DNA of 64,000 nucleotides from Nitrincola sp. A-D6 (GTDB lineage: Bacteria > Pseudomonadota > Gammaproteobacteria > Pseudomonadales > Balneatricaceae), in assembly GCF_000764495.1 (NCBI RefSeq), contig NZ_JRLB01000013.1, positions 1-64,000 of the forward strand, in the 5' to 3' direction. Within the stretch, counting starts at the first letter, position 1. The number at the start of each line of letters is the position of its first letter. A program made the position numbers and the translations under genes. This document shows positions 41,644 through 50,628 of the stretch, in pieces. The notes under the pieces are model-generated. The model worked only from the letters and a program-made list of their open reading frames with translations, searched no databases and was not told the DNA's origin.

Positions 41644-42495
41644 TTAACTGTACTGATCGTCTGTGTGGAAGTTGTCATAATGACGCGCTTCCAATTGATC
41701 TAACTGCTTGGCTGCGATGCGCCAACCCAGATCAATCAACTCCTCTGCGCGGTGAAACTCATGAAACCCAGCCAGGGATTTAGGAATGCGCACCATCAGA
41801 TCGGGTGGATAACCCGCTACCTTGTAACGACTCAAGGCTCCCAACATCACTTCCATAGAACTCATAACCACCCCCATGCGGCTATGTGTTCGCATGCTTC
41901 TATCCGAGAGTAAATGCCTGATGCCGGGCATAACTGTATCTGATACTTCATCATCACTGGCGTTTAAGTCAACCGCCACAATCAGGTCAGCATTTACGGC
42001 AACCGTGGGAATGATGGGCAAGGGATTTAGCACCCCACCATCAACCAGAACCTGCCCTGCTTTTTTAATTGGGGTAAACACCCCTGGAACGGCTGATGAG
42101 GCGCGAATCGCATCCAGCAAAGCGCCCTTCTGAAACCAGACCTCTTTCTGGCCACAAAGATCCGTTGCAACGGCGGTGTAATGCAAGGGAAGATCTTCGA
42201 TGAGCGGATTGCCAATGAGCGCCTCTATATGCTGAAACACCTTATCACCACGTATGGTGCCACGCCGGAAATGCAGATCCAGCAAACGCACCACATCAAT
42301 CCACCGCAGCTTGCTGACCCAGTCACTGTAGGCTTGCAGCCCGCCTGCAGCATATACGCCACCGACCAGAGCCCCCATCGAGCTGCCTGAAATCGAAACG
42401 ATATCGTAACCACGCGAAACCAGCTGGTTTATCACGCCAATATGCGCGTAGCCACGCGCGCCACCGGCACCCAGCACCAAGGAAACACTGGGCAT
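41644..42495 (-). CDS. rssA: Patatin-like phospholipase, RssA type
   Basis: 283 residues with the patatin triad: oxyanion GAGGARGYAHIGV (residues ~8-20), nucleophile Ser in GSSMGALVGG (~37-46) and catalytic Asp in DGGVLNPLP (~residue 160). Length and the GYAHIG start fit the RssA group of lipid acyl hydrolases, whose physiological role is poorly known. It ends one base from smr and begins four bases after the DUF4892 gene, so it shares that transcript. Confidence 0.85.
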   Translation of the reverse strand: MPSVSLVLGAGGARGYAHIGVINQLVSRGYDIVSISGSSMGALVGGVYAAGGLQAYSDWVSKLRWIDVVRLLDLHFRRGTIRGDKVFQHIEALIGNPLIEDLPLHYTAVATDLCGQKEVWFQKGALLDAIRASSAVPGVFTPIKKAGQVLVDGGVLNPLPIIPTVAVNADLIVAVDLNASDDEVSDTVMPGIRHLLSDRSMRTHSRMGVVMSSMEVMLGALSRYKVAGYPPDLMVRIPKSLAGFHEFHRAEELIDLGWRIAAKQLDQLEARHYDNFHTDDQYS

Positions 42496-42498
42496 GCT

Positions 42499-43365
42499 TC
42501 AGTCCTGCAGACGTATAATGGTCAAAACTGATTCGTGATCACCGAGTACAGAGGGCACCAGAGATCCAACACCATAAACAGAGATTCGATTCCGATCCAC
42601 CCCGGTATCCAGAAGCTGCGCTTCCAGCTGCTGTGCTTCAGCATTACTTTCAGTTAAGCCGGTATCGCCACTACCTACACGCTGGTGCAGAACCAAACGT
42701 AGCTGCCAGGTAGGACGATCGCCCAGCAGTTGCAGTATCTCAAGTACCCGATCATCGCCTGACAATTTCCAGTCAGGCAAAAGCACATGGCCTTGATTAT
42801 TCAAGCGCTCTTGCCAGCGCGTATCCGTTTCAGAACGGGCAGCCATCTCTTCAGAATGGATGTAATCGACATGCAGATAAACACGGCCATTACCACGCCT
42901 GACGCTGTAGATCGCCATATGACCTGTAGCTATTTCTGCAGCCAGGTAGTTTTGCGTACTATCAACCCCCAAAAGATTGGCATAACCAAATACCTGGTTT
43001 GCCCAGAGATTGCTGGCACCACACTGGCGTGAGGAACACTCATAAAGAATAGATGCGCCAGCACGGAGCAGTTGATCTCTGACATGTTCAAAGCCCTGAG
43101 CTGGTGTATTACCGGTGGCCAATTGCCATGTACGGCGAACCAATTCACCACTCAGGCGTATCTCATTTTGCGTTCTCAGCAAACCTTGAATACGGGCAAT
43201 CTGGCTCAGTGGAAGCTGATAGTCAGGCACATTGCGCTCTGTCTCATTTTCCAGCGCAGCAAGCGGATAGGGTTCAAACCAATCAGGTAACTGATTGGCG
43301 GCCATAGCCGAACCACTGACAAGCACAATAACGAGTAAGAATAACCTGATTGAGCAATTGTGCAT
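42499..43365 (-). CDS. DUF4892 exported protein
   Basis: 288 residues from ATG 43365 (AGGAG seven bases ahead). Signal peptide 1-23 (ending AMA). The start LPDWFEPYPLAALE and the central CSSRQCGASNLWANQVFG (a CxxxxC pair) are DUF4892 hallmarks. The C-terminal half has an OmpA-like alternating pattern (LDTGVDRNRISVYGVGSLVP) reminiscent of peptidoglycan-associated folds. Function is unknown; an envelope role is inferred. It follows the hydrolase gene by 11 bases. Confidence 0.78.
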   Translation of the reverse strand: MHNCSIRLFLLVIVLVSGSAMAANQLPDWFEPYPLAALENETERNVPDYQLPLSQIARIQGLLRTQNEIRLSGELVRRTWQLATGNTPAQGFEHVRDQLLRAGASILYECSSRQCGASNLWANQVFGYANLLGVDSTQNYLAAEIATGHMAIYSVRRGNGRVYLHVDYIHSEEMAARSETDTRWQERLNNQGHVLLPDWKLSGDDRVLEILQLLGDRPTWQLRLVLHQRVGSGDTGLTESNAEAQQLEAQLLDTGVDRNRISVYGVGSLVPSVLGDHESVLTIIRLQD

Positions 43366-43376
43366 TGTAACTCCTA

Positions 43377-44249
43377 TTATATTTCGCTGTATCCACAACC
43401 AGCGGCATTCAGTTGCTGTAAAATATGACCGGCCAGATGTTCAACAGTTTCTTCTTCTAAATGAAAATGATGGCCTCCTGGCAAGTATTGAATCTGTAGA
43501 GCTTCTACGCACGCAGCCAATTTATGGGTCTGTGAAGTCGCGATCCCCTGTTGTGCCAGACACAACAACACGGGCACTTTAATTAACTTAAGAAATTCAC
43601 ATACCTGTGCTTCTGTTAACCTTAGCACAGAAGGCAGAATCAAACAGGGATCTGTATGCCATTTCCATCCGGCCGATGAAGGTGAGAGTGCACGCTCAAC
43701 CAAGGCCTGGGCAGCAGCATAGGGAACGGGAAAGCGACTCAGCATCCGAGCCGTTACGGCATCTTCAAAGGATTTGTAATGGTTAATATGTCGAGTGCCG
43801 ATACGGCTGCGTTGTCGAAAGGCCTGTGCCATCTGCGCAGGAGCTTGCTCAGCGGGAGTTGTCATGGGTGCCAGACCATCCAGCAATACCAGTGAACGCA
43901 CCCGCTCCGGTGCCACAGCCGCCAGCAGCGCCGCAATACCAGCGCCCATGGAATGTCCTATCAGATGGAAGCGGGATAACCCCTGCTGGTCCGCCAGGGC
44001 TATCAGGTCAGCCAGATTATCCCAGATATAATAAGGTGTCGCCGCGGGTCGATGGTCGGAATGACCGTGCCCGGCCAAATCGGGTGCGAGGATGTAATAA
44101 TTACTCAGTTGGGGTGCAAGCCAGTTAAAACTGGCGGCATTATCCAACCAGCCATGCAATGCTATGACGGGTTCATCTTGCTTATCTCCCCAGCTCTGCC
44201 CGGTTAATTGCAGATGTGGGAGTGTAAACCTGTGTTGTGTCGGATTCAC
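43377..44249 (-). CDS. Alpha/beta hydrolase
   Basis: 290 residues from GTG 44249, with AGAGG four bases upstream and overlapping the gpsA stop. The fold is clear: oxyanion [10 protein letters not shown], nucleophile elbow GHSMGAG (Ser ~108), then acid and final His (GGHHFHLEE). It resembles lactonase/esterase-type hydrolases found next to DUF4892 in pseudomonads. No substrate can be named. Confidence 0.82.
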   Translation of the reverse strand: MNPTQHRFTLPHLQLTGQSWGDKQDEPVIALHGWLDNAASFNWLAPQLSNYYILAPDLAGHGHSDHRPAATPYYIWDNLADLIALADQQGLSRFHLIGHSMGAGIAALLAAVAPERVRSLVLLDGLAPMTTPAEQAPAQMAQAFRQRSRIGTRHINHYKSFEDAVTARMLSRFPVPYAAAQALVERALSPSSAGWKWHTDPCLILPSVLRLTEAQVCEFLKLIKVPVLLCLAQQGIATSQTHKLAACVEALQIQYLPGGHHFHLEEETVEHLAGHILQQLNAAGCGYSEI

Positions 44250-45305
44250 TTTACCTCTGTCTTTTCGGTGCCAGTGACAGCGCACTCATGCCGGGGCAAG
44301 ACAAACTCCACATCGCTGCTCTGTACATTGACCATCATATTTCGCGCCACTTCTGATACCGGAGCACCGGTAAAGACCACCTCATACAATCCACTTACCA
44401 ATGGCATATAAATATCCATTTCAGCGGCCTTGTCACGCACCTGACGCAGTGTATTAACCCCCTCTGCCACTTCGCCCAGTGCTGATACAGCCTCATCCAG
44501 AGTTTTCCCCTCGCCCAACGCATAACCCACACGGTAGTTACGGCTGAGGGGTGACATACAGGTTACGATCAGATCGCCCACGCCCGCCAGCCCCAAAAAC
44601 GTCATAGGGTTGGCCCCCATGGAAACGGCAAAACGGCTCATTTCCGCCAGTGAGCGGGTCATCAGCATGCTTTTGGTATTTTCTCCCATTCCCAAAGCGG
44701 CACTCATACCGGCGGCAATAGCATAAATATTTTTCAGCGTCCCCCCCAACTCAACACCATAGGTATCTGTACTGGCATAGACGCGAAAGTAAGGACTGTG
44801 GAGTAATTGCTGAATTCGGGTACGCAGGGCTTCATCCTGGCTGGCGATCACCGTAGCCGCCAACTGGCGCCTGGCTATCTCTTTAGCCAGATTAGGCCAC
44901 TGAGCACACCGATACGCGCACCAGGCACTTCCGCCGTAATGATTTCACTCATCAGCTAAAGCTTTCCATTTCAATACCCTTAGTGGTACTGATGAGTAGC
45001 TGCTCTGGATTTAACCACTCCACCGCCTGACGCAAAACGCTACGAAAAGCGTGACTGGGAATGGAGATAAAAACCACTTCAGCCCCTTGCAAGGCATACT
45101 TCAGGTCAGCCGTGGCTTCCAGACTTTCTGCTAGCGGATAATCAGGCACATAGCGCGGGTTACAACGCTCGGCATTAACCTGCTTCACCCGTGCCGCATC
45201 ACGCATCCAGAAACGCACTGGCAGACCTTTCTCGGCTACCATGTTGGCAATCACGGTACCAAAACTTCCGCCCCCAAGGACGGCAATATGTGTCGATTGA
45301 CTCAC
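44246..45305 (-). CDS. gpsA: Glycerol-3-phosphate dehydrogenase [NAD(P)+] (two frameshifts)
   Basis: Makes sn-glycerol 3-phosphate for phospholipids. N-terminus: [17 protein letters not shown] Rossmann motif (GxGxxG-like), then ISTTKGIE. C-terminus: [13 protein letters not shown] and EGVNTLR. Two bases are missing: one near 44954-44956 (SFSLMSEII expected) and one near 44894-44900 ([13 protein letters not shown] expected). The catalytic Lys region ([10 protein letters not shown]) is intact in between. Corrected size is about 353 residues, within the family. It is essential in most bacteria without glycerol uptake. Confidence 0.9.
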
Positions 45306-45341
45306 GTGACTCTCCGTAAAACGCTGATTACCCTGTAAGGA

Positions 45342-45569
45342 TCATTTCCGATGCTGTTTATCCAGGCTATCGAGCAAGCGATCTACCAACCTGAATACCA
45401 GGCTGATTATACCAAACGACAATGCCGCCATAACCAGAAAAGCCAATAACAACATCGGATCACCGGTTCGCTGGAACCCGGCCACACCAACTACAGCAAA
45501 TAACGCACTGACGATAATACCCAGCAGGTTTCTGAGTTTTCGCGTCCGGTGTTTATCCTGCGGCTCCAT
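45342..45569 (-). CDS. Small membrane protein, 75 aa
   Basis: ATG 45569 shares one base with the rhlB stop (TAATG), so translation is coupled. Two hydrophobic helices (residues ~16-33 and 39-61) lie between basic ends (KHRTRKLR and KQHRK), a small cytoplasmic-loop hairpin. I do not recognise the family. It lies 36 bases ahead of gpsA on the same strand. Confidence 0.6.
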   Translation of the reverse strand: MEPQDKHRTRKLRNLLGIIVSALFAVVGVAGFQRTGDPMLLLAFLVMAALSFGIISLVFRLVDRLLDSLDKQHRK

Positions 45570-47137
45570 TATGACTCATCCGGTTTTTTCTGCTGCGTAT
45601 CCGTTGACTCTATACTGCCTGGTACATCGGCTTCAGCAAGTAGATCTTTCTGTTCAGGCTGCTCAGATTTGGGCGCCCGATCAGAGGATTCCTGCTGGGG
45701 TTCCTGCTGGGGTTCCTGCTGCGCCGTCTCCTGAGCCTCAACCGCCGGCATAGCTTCCTCCGGTGTTTCTACATCGGCTTGTATACCCGTGTCATTAGCT
45801 TGCGGTGGATGTGCCGACAGATCTTCCAGCAGAGCTGCATCCGGATGAATACATTCCAGTTTTACACCGGTTCCAGCTTCAACTTCCGGAATCATGAACG
45901 AGTCATTTTCACAAGCAAAGGCTATCGATGTACCACTGGCACCAGCACGACCAGTACGACCGATGCGGTGTACATAGTCATCCGGGTCTTCCGGGAGCTG
46001 ATAATTGATTACATGAGAGACGCCATCAATATGAATACCCCGCCCGGCCACATCGGTAGCCACCAGTACTTCAATCTTGCCACTACGGAAGTCATCCATG
46101 GTTTTCATCCGCTTGTTCTGCGGAATTTCACCAGACATTAACGCTGACTTGACGCCATCGCGACGCAGCTTTTCGGCCAGATCACGGGCTTCATGACGAC
46201 GGTTACAAAACACGATAGCACGCTCAACATTATTGATGCGCAGATAATTACGTAACAATTTAAACTTATCTGCAGCCGACACCAGAAACACTTTTTGACT
46301 GATGTTATCCGTTACCTGTGACTCAGATTCTATCTCGATCTGTACCGGATCAACTGTCCACTGCCTGGCCAGTTGCATAATCTCGTCAGAGAAAGTCGCG
46401 CTGTATAACAGCGTTTGCCGTTCAGGTCCTTTACGTGGCGTGTGGCGAATAATGGTGCGCACATCCGGAATGAAGCCCATGCTCAGCATCCGGTCGGCTT
46501 CATCCAGCACCAGCACTTCCACATGGTAAAGATCCACATCTTTGGAACGCACAAAGTCGATCAGACGACCGGGAGTGGCCACCAGGATATCAACCGGCGC
46601 TTTTGCCAGGGCTTTACGCTGTTTTTCGAAATCCATACCGCCCACCAGCGATACCACCGACATACCGGCATAACGCACCAGCCCTTCGGCATCAGCCGCA
46701 ATCTGCAACGCTAATTCGCGCGTTGGCGCAATAATCAACGCACGGGGCTCAGCCAGCTTGCGGGGTTCAGGCAAGGGGAAGTCCAGCAGATCGGTAATAA
46801 CCCCCATCAGGAAGGAGGCGGTTTTTCCTGTACCTGTCTGTGCTTTGGCGATCAGATCCTTGCCTTCAAGCGCCTGTTCTATCGTAGCGGCCTGTATCGG
46901 CGTGCAATATTCAAACCCAAGATCAGCGATGGCATGCATCAGATCATCAGGAAGATTAAAATCATGAAAACGTTTCTTGTCTGCAACAGCAGGCACAACA
47001 AACTCACTGGGTGACCAGCTTTTCTTGCGGCTATTGCCACGACTGTCCCGACGCTTGCGGCGCGGTTTGCGCTCTGCATCGCCGCTTGAGGGCTGTTCGT
47101 TTGGGCTTTCAGTCTGTGTCTGTGCTTCTGTATTCAA
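45569..47137 (-). CDS. rhlB: DEAD-box RNA helicase RhlB-like
   Basis: 522 residues. An Arg/Lys-rich disordered N-terminus (residues 20-42) is followed by the Q motif ([10 protein letters not shown]...CTPIQ), Walker [13 protein letters not shown] (VLDEADRML), SAT (YSATFSDE) and the [10 protein letters not shown] motif. The C-terminal tail past ~425 is acidic and holds a Gln-Glu-Pro repeat. Closest to RhlB, the degradosome helicase. The only good start is TTG 47137 with AAGG seven bases ahead, an uncommon start. Confidence 0.88.
   Translation of the reverse strand: MNTEAQTQTESPNEQPSSGDAERKPRRKRRDSRGNSRKKSWSPSEFVVPAVADKKRFHDFNLPDDLMHAIADLGFEYCTPIQAATIEQALEGKDLIAKAQTGTGKTASFLMGVITDLLDFPLPEPRKLAEPRALIIAPTRELALQIAADAEGLVRYAGMSVVSLVGGMDFEKQRKALAKAPVDILVATPGRLIDFVRSKDVDLYHVEVLVLDEADRMLSMGFIPDVRTIIRHTPRKGPERQTLLYSATFSDEIMQLARQWTVDPVQIEIESESQVTDNISQKVFLVSAADKFKLLRNYLRINNVERAIVFCNRRHEARDLAEKLRRDGVKSALMSGEIPQNKRMKTMDDFRSGKIEVLVATDVAGRGIHIDGVSHVINYQLPEDPDDYVHRIGRTGRAGASGTSIAFACENDSFMIPEVEAGTGVKLECIHPDAALLEDLSAHPPQANDTGIQADVETPEEAMPAVEAQETAQQEPQQEPQQESSDRAPKSEQPEQKDLLAEADVPGSIESTDTQQKKPDES
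45689..45721. repeat. 12-bp tandem repeat inside rhlB
   Basis: TTCCTGCTGGGG recurs at 45689 and 45701 with a third partial copy at 45713 (2.75 copies). It encodes the repeated QQEP in the disordered tail. In-frame, so copy number can change without a frameshift. Confidence 0.8.
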
Positions 47138-47148
47138 GTGAGTACCTT

Positions 47149-47163
47149 TTGATTACTGATCAA
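47149..47163. promoter_or_regulatory. 15-bp palindrome upstream of rhlB
   Basis: TTGAT-TACTG-ATCAA lies 12 bases upstream of the rhlB TTG codon. The half-sites are those of FNR/ANR boxes, but the spacer is five bases, not four, and the position would overlap the ribosome site region. A repressor site or chance palindrome are equally likely. Confidence 0.25.
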
Positions 47164-47184
47164 TTGCTGCTATATCTTACCCTG

Positions 47185-49299
47185 TCAGAACACCTGTCGG
47201 AAAGGTGGCAAGGCATTCAGAATTTGTCGACCATAAAATTTTCCAACCAAGCGGCGATCCAGAATCACCACCCGACCACGATCCTTCTCAGTGCGCAGTA
47301 ACCGTCCAACAGCCTGCGTCAAGCGCATCGATGCAGCCGGTACGGTCCACTCAATAAACGCATTACCGCCCTGTTGCTCAATCCACTCGGCCATGGTGGC
47401 ATCAACCGGATCATCCGGTACACTAAATGGCAGTTTGGTAATGATCACATCGGTGAGATAAGCCCCGGGAAGATCTACACCTTCCGCAAAAGACGCCAAG
47501 CCAAATAAACTACTTGGCTGGCCGGCATCGATGCGCTCCCGGTGTTGTTGCAGCATGGCTGATTTTGAGCTGCTGCCCTGCGCCGTCACTCGCGTTTTGA
47601 GGGAGGTATCTAACTGATCCAGTACACTAAGCATCTGCTTCCAGGAACTGAACAGTATCAATGATGCCTGAATACCAGGAAGCTCACGATTAAGATACTC
47701 GGCGACTTCGTCGGTATGTTCGTTAGCACGCCCTGGATCAGAACGCATCACCGGTATTTCCAGCACCGCTGAATTAAAATAATCAAACGGACTGGCCAGT
47801 TGCTCACAAGGGGTCGACTCAGGCAATCCCAACGTAGCTTTCAAGCGATCAAAGCTCCCCAGCGCCGTCAGCGTTGCTGACGTCACCAGAGCGCCAAAGC
47901 ACGCTTCCCAGAGATGTTCCTGCAACGTGGCGGCAACAGACACCGGGCTGCTGCAGCACTCATAATCCTGACCGGCCTGGGTGTCGTGCAATACCACCCA
48001 ACGTGCTGTCGGGCTCGCACCAGGTTCGTCAGGCCGGGCAAAACTACCCGCTAACCAACTCATCTGCTGTAAACGATTAATCAGAAAACCTAACTGCGGA
48101 TAAAAGGTTTCGGCCTGCGCCCGCTCAATGTCGGCCAGATTACCTTCCAGTGCCTCTTTTAACAGTGCAGCCAGTTGTTCCAGTTGCATCAGAATACGTT
48201 GGCTACACTGGGCGACTTCATTCGCAGGCGACAGCCAGGACTCGGGCTGACGCCCTCCGGCAAAGCGTACACGCGGCGTGCGGCCACGATTATCCTGAAA
48301 CAACAGAGCTTCTGCCAGGTCTTTCATGCCACTCAATGCCAAGAGCAAATCCGCAATGGGTTGGTGCAGTTTGACCACCAGGTCATCCAGGTAGGGCGAC
48401 GAACACTGTCCGGCAAACTGCTGCAGTTTTTTCTCCATCCCGCCAACTAGACGAAGTGCTGTATGCAGTCGCAAGCTATAGGAAAAATGACCGCCGGCTT
48501 TATCGGCCAGATGATGTCCTTCATCAAAAATATACAGGGATGATGAGGGTTCCGGTAAAATAGCTCCACCGCCGAGCGAAAGATCCGCCAATACCAGATC
48601 ATGATTGGCGATGATCAGATCGGCATCGCCCATCTGCTCACGTGCACGATAAAACGGGCAGACACTGAAGTTGATGCAGCGCCGGTTACTGCACTGCATA
48701 TGATCACTGGTCAGGTGTCCCCAGGTTTCATCGGAGGGTGCCGCATCCAGTCGGTCACGATCACCGTCCCACTTACCCTCGGCGTACTGTTGCATTAATG
48801 CCTTGACCGCATTCACCACGCCAGGTTCGATCACACGCGCTTGTTCGTCTTCATAAAGTGCCATCTGTCCCTGGGACATCTTGTCGTCTAGCAGCTGTTC
48901 GGCTTTGTTAAGACAGAGGTAGCGCCCACGCCCTTTGGCCAGGCTGTAACTGAAACTCAACCCGGCATGGCTTTCCAATTCAGGCAGATCCTTGTCGGTA
49001 AGCTGCTCCTGGAGTGCCACTGTGGCTGTCGATACAATCAGCTTTAAGCCACGTTGTTTGGCAATGGGTAGCGCCGCCAATAGATAAGCGATGGTCTTAC
49101 CCGTGCCTGTACCCGCCTCCACAGCTACAAGATGGGAATCACCTAAGCGCTTGCCTTTCTCATCAGCCCGGATGCTACCCAGTACCCGGGCAACAGCGGC
49201 AATCATCTGCTTTTGCGCCGGACGGGCTTTTAACCCGCGACTATCCAGAAAGCGACTGTAGGCTGTTTGTATTTCTTTCTTAAGTGACGCTTCCAGCAA
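47185..49299 (-). CDS. dinG: ATP-dependent DNA helicase DinG-like
   Basis: 704 residues, near E. coli DinG (716). Superfamily 2 XPD-like helicase: Walker A EAGTGTGKT (residues ~60), four Fe-S cysteines (LCLNK, then C..NRRC..FSVC, ~155-215), the DEAH-box variant DEGH (IFDEGHHLADK) and a C-terminal VGRLLRTEKDRG motif VI. Unwinds R-loops and forked DNA. It is divergent from lexA with 126 bases between. Confidence 0.9.
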   Translation of the reverse strand: MLEASLKKEIQTAYSRFLDSRGLKARPAQKQMIAAVARVLGSIRADEKGKRLGDSHLVAVEAGTGTGKTIAYLLAALPIAKQRGLKLIVSTATVALQEQLTDKDLPELESHAGLSFSYSLAKGRGRYLCLNKAEQLLDDKMSQGQMALYEDEQARVIEPGVVNAVKALMQQYAEGKWDGDRDRLDAAPSDETWGHLTSDHMQCSNRRCINFSVCPFYRAREQMGDADLIIANHDLVLADLSLGGGAILPEPSSSLYIFDEGHHLADKAGGHFSYSLRLHTALRLVGGMEKKLQQFAGQCSSPYLDDLVVKLHQPIADLLLALSGMKDLAEALLFQDNRGRTPRVRFAGGRQPESWLSPANEVAQCSQRILMQLEQLAALLKEALEGNLADIERAQAETFYPQLGFLINRLQQMSWLAGSFARPDEPGASPTARWVVLHDTQAGQDYECCSSPVSVAATLQEHLWEACFGALVTSATLTALGSFDRLKATLGLPESTPCEQLASPFDYFNSAVLEIPVMRSDPGRANEHTDEVAEYLNRELPGIQASLILFSSWKQMLSVLDQLDTSLKTRVTAQGSSSKSAMLQQHRERIDAGQPSSLFGLASFAEGVDLPGAYLTDVIITKLPFSVPDDPVDATMAEWIEQQGGNAFIEWTVPAASMRLTQAVGRLLRTEKDRGRVVILDRRLVGKFYGRQILNALPPFRQVF

Positions 49300-49382
49300 G
49301 CGAAGATCCTCTGTAATTTCAGTGGTCTATTTTATCAAAATTTACACCATTCAGACACAACTGACTTGACGTAGCGCCAATA

Positions 49383-49417
49383 CTGTACAAAAATGCAGTT
49401 ACTGTACACAAAAACAG
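49383..49417 (+). promoter_or_regulatory. Two tandem LexA (SOS) boxes
   Basis: CTG-N10-CAG occurs twice: 49383-49398 and 49402-49417, 19 bases apart. Both fit the CTGT-N8-ACAG core well, the second ending ACAG. They lie 9-43 bases before the lexA ATG and after a TTGACG (49366-49371), as expected for autorepression. They are 84 bases from the divergent dinG start, which might share them. Confidence 0.9.
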
Positions 49418-49425
49418 GTTATAAA

Positions 49426-50040
49426 ATGAAACTTACAGCGCGTCAATCACAAGTACTTGACTGCATTCGCCGCCACATCGAATCCACTGGCTATCCGCCA
49501 ACACGTGCAGAAATCGCACGGGAGCTAGGGTTCAAATCCGCCAATGCAGCCGAAGAGCACCTTAAAGCACTGCAGCGCAAAGGGGCGATTGAGATCATTC
49601 AGCACACCTCCCGGGGGATACGCCTGCCTGAAGAGCCCATTAATGATCCGCAAGAAACCGGCCTCCCCTTGATAGGATCGGTAGCCGCCGGTTCACCGAT
49701 CCTGGCATTGGAACATATCGAAGAGCGCTGTAATATCGCACCCGATTTTTTCCATCCACCCGCTAACTACTTGCTGCGTGTCCGTGGCATGAGCATGAAA
49801 AACATCGGTATTATGGATGGTGATCTGCTGGCTGTGCACCAGACCCAGGAGATACGCAATGGGCAGGTTGTGGTTGCCAGAATCGGCGATGAAGTAACGG
49901 TTAAACGCTTTCAGCGCCAAGGCAATAAAGTTAGCCTGATCGCTGAAAACGAAGAGTTCAGCCCGATAGAGTTGGACTTGACCCAAGACGAGCTAATCAT
50001 CGAGGGTCTCGGCGTAGGTGTTATTCGCCAGCAGAGCTAA
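49426..50040 (+). CDS. lexA: LexA repressor
   Basis: SOS repressor, 204 residues. ATG 49426 ([14 protein letters not shown]) is the family start. HTH residues ~28-47 ([17 protein letters not shown]). Self-cleavage occurs at Ala88-Gly89 (VAAGSP), with nucleophile Ser123 (GMSM) and Lys160 (VTVKRF). Two SOS boxes stand immediately upstream. It converges on the DUF6586 gene, with lexA-DUF6586-topA in the pseudomonad-like order. Confidence 0.97.
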   Translation: MKLTARQSQVLDCIRRHIESTGYPPTRAEIARELGFKSANAAEEHLKALQRKGAIEIIQHTSRGIRLPEEPINDPQETGLPLIGSVAAGSPILALEHIEERCNIAPDFFHPPANYLLRVRGMSMKNIGIMDGDLLAVHQTQEIRNGQVVVARIGDEVTVKRFQRQGNKVSLIAENEEFSPIELDLTQDELIIEGLGVGVIRQQS

Positions 50041-50050
50041 ACACAATCTG

Positions 50051-50080
50051 TATGCAGGAGTTACTCACCACTCCTGCATA
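50051..50080. terminator. Hairpin between convergent lexA and DUF6586 gene
   Basis: Perfect 11-bp stem TATGCAGGAGT / ACTCCTGCATA (50051-50061, 50070-50080), loop of eight. It starts ten bases after lexA and overlaps the last codons of the convergent gene, whose ending MQEW-stop is one arm. No long T-run on either side, so termination would rely on stem strength. Confidence 0.5.
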
Positions 50081-50589
50081 CCCTCCCTGAGCCTATCGAC
50101 TAATTTACGCATACTATCCAACCAGGCTTGATACTCGGTATAAACATCCTGATCTTCGGCATGATCAGGATTAACCTGCATCACATGAATCTCTGAAAGG
50201 CTCGAAGAAGCTGTTGAATTATGCTGTTTGTCTATCGCTACCCAACAGGCGGCATAGGCTCGAAGCAGCTTATGTAACCAACTGTCCTGACGCGCTTCCA
50301 ACTGCTGCAACTCACTCAACTCTGGCGACTCAAACCCGGCCTTTTCGAAGCCCAGAGCCAGATCCGGCAAGCCCACAATACTCTCCGTTTCCACACTGTA
50401 ACGCTCAGCCACCTCGCGCAACAGCGCACTGTACGTAGATGCCAGATGAAACAAGACCGACTCCTGATAGGACTCGATTAATGCATGCTTACTCCAGGCT
50501 GACGAATTCTGGGCATTTTTCAGCGCCTCCAGATGCAATCTGGCAAAATTCAATTTCTGGTTAGTACGGGCCAGGTACACTTCACTCAT
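50065..50589 (-). CDS. DUF6586 family protein
   Basis: 174 residues, all-helical by pattern and without membrane segments: MSEVYLARTNQKLNFARLHLEAL opens a long helix, and the C-terminus (YQAWLDSMRKLVDRLREG) is amphipathic. A small conserved gene between topA and lexA in pseudomonads is known as this DUF; the function is unknown. The assignment rests on the start pattern and location. It begins 39 bases after topA on the same strand. Confidence 0.7.
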   Translation of the reverse strand: MSEVYLARTNQKLNFARLHLEALKNAQNSSAWSKHALIESYQESVLFHLASTYSALLREVAERYSVETESIVGLPDLALGFEKAGFESPELSELQQLEARQDSWLHKLLRAYAACWVAIDKQHNSTASSSLSEIHVMQVNPDHAEDQDVYTEYQAWLDSMRKLVDRLREGMQEW

Positions 50590-50628
50590 TTCAACCCCTC
50601 CAGGGCTTGCTCCAGGACTTTCGATTAA

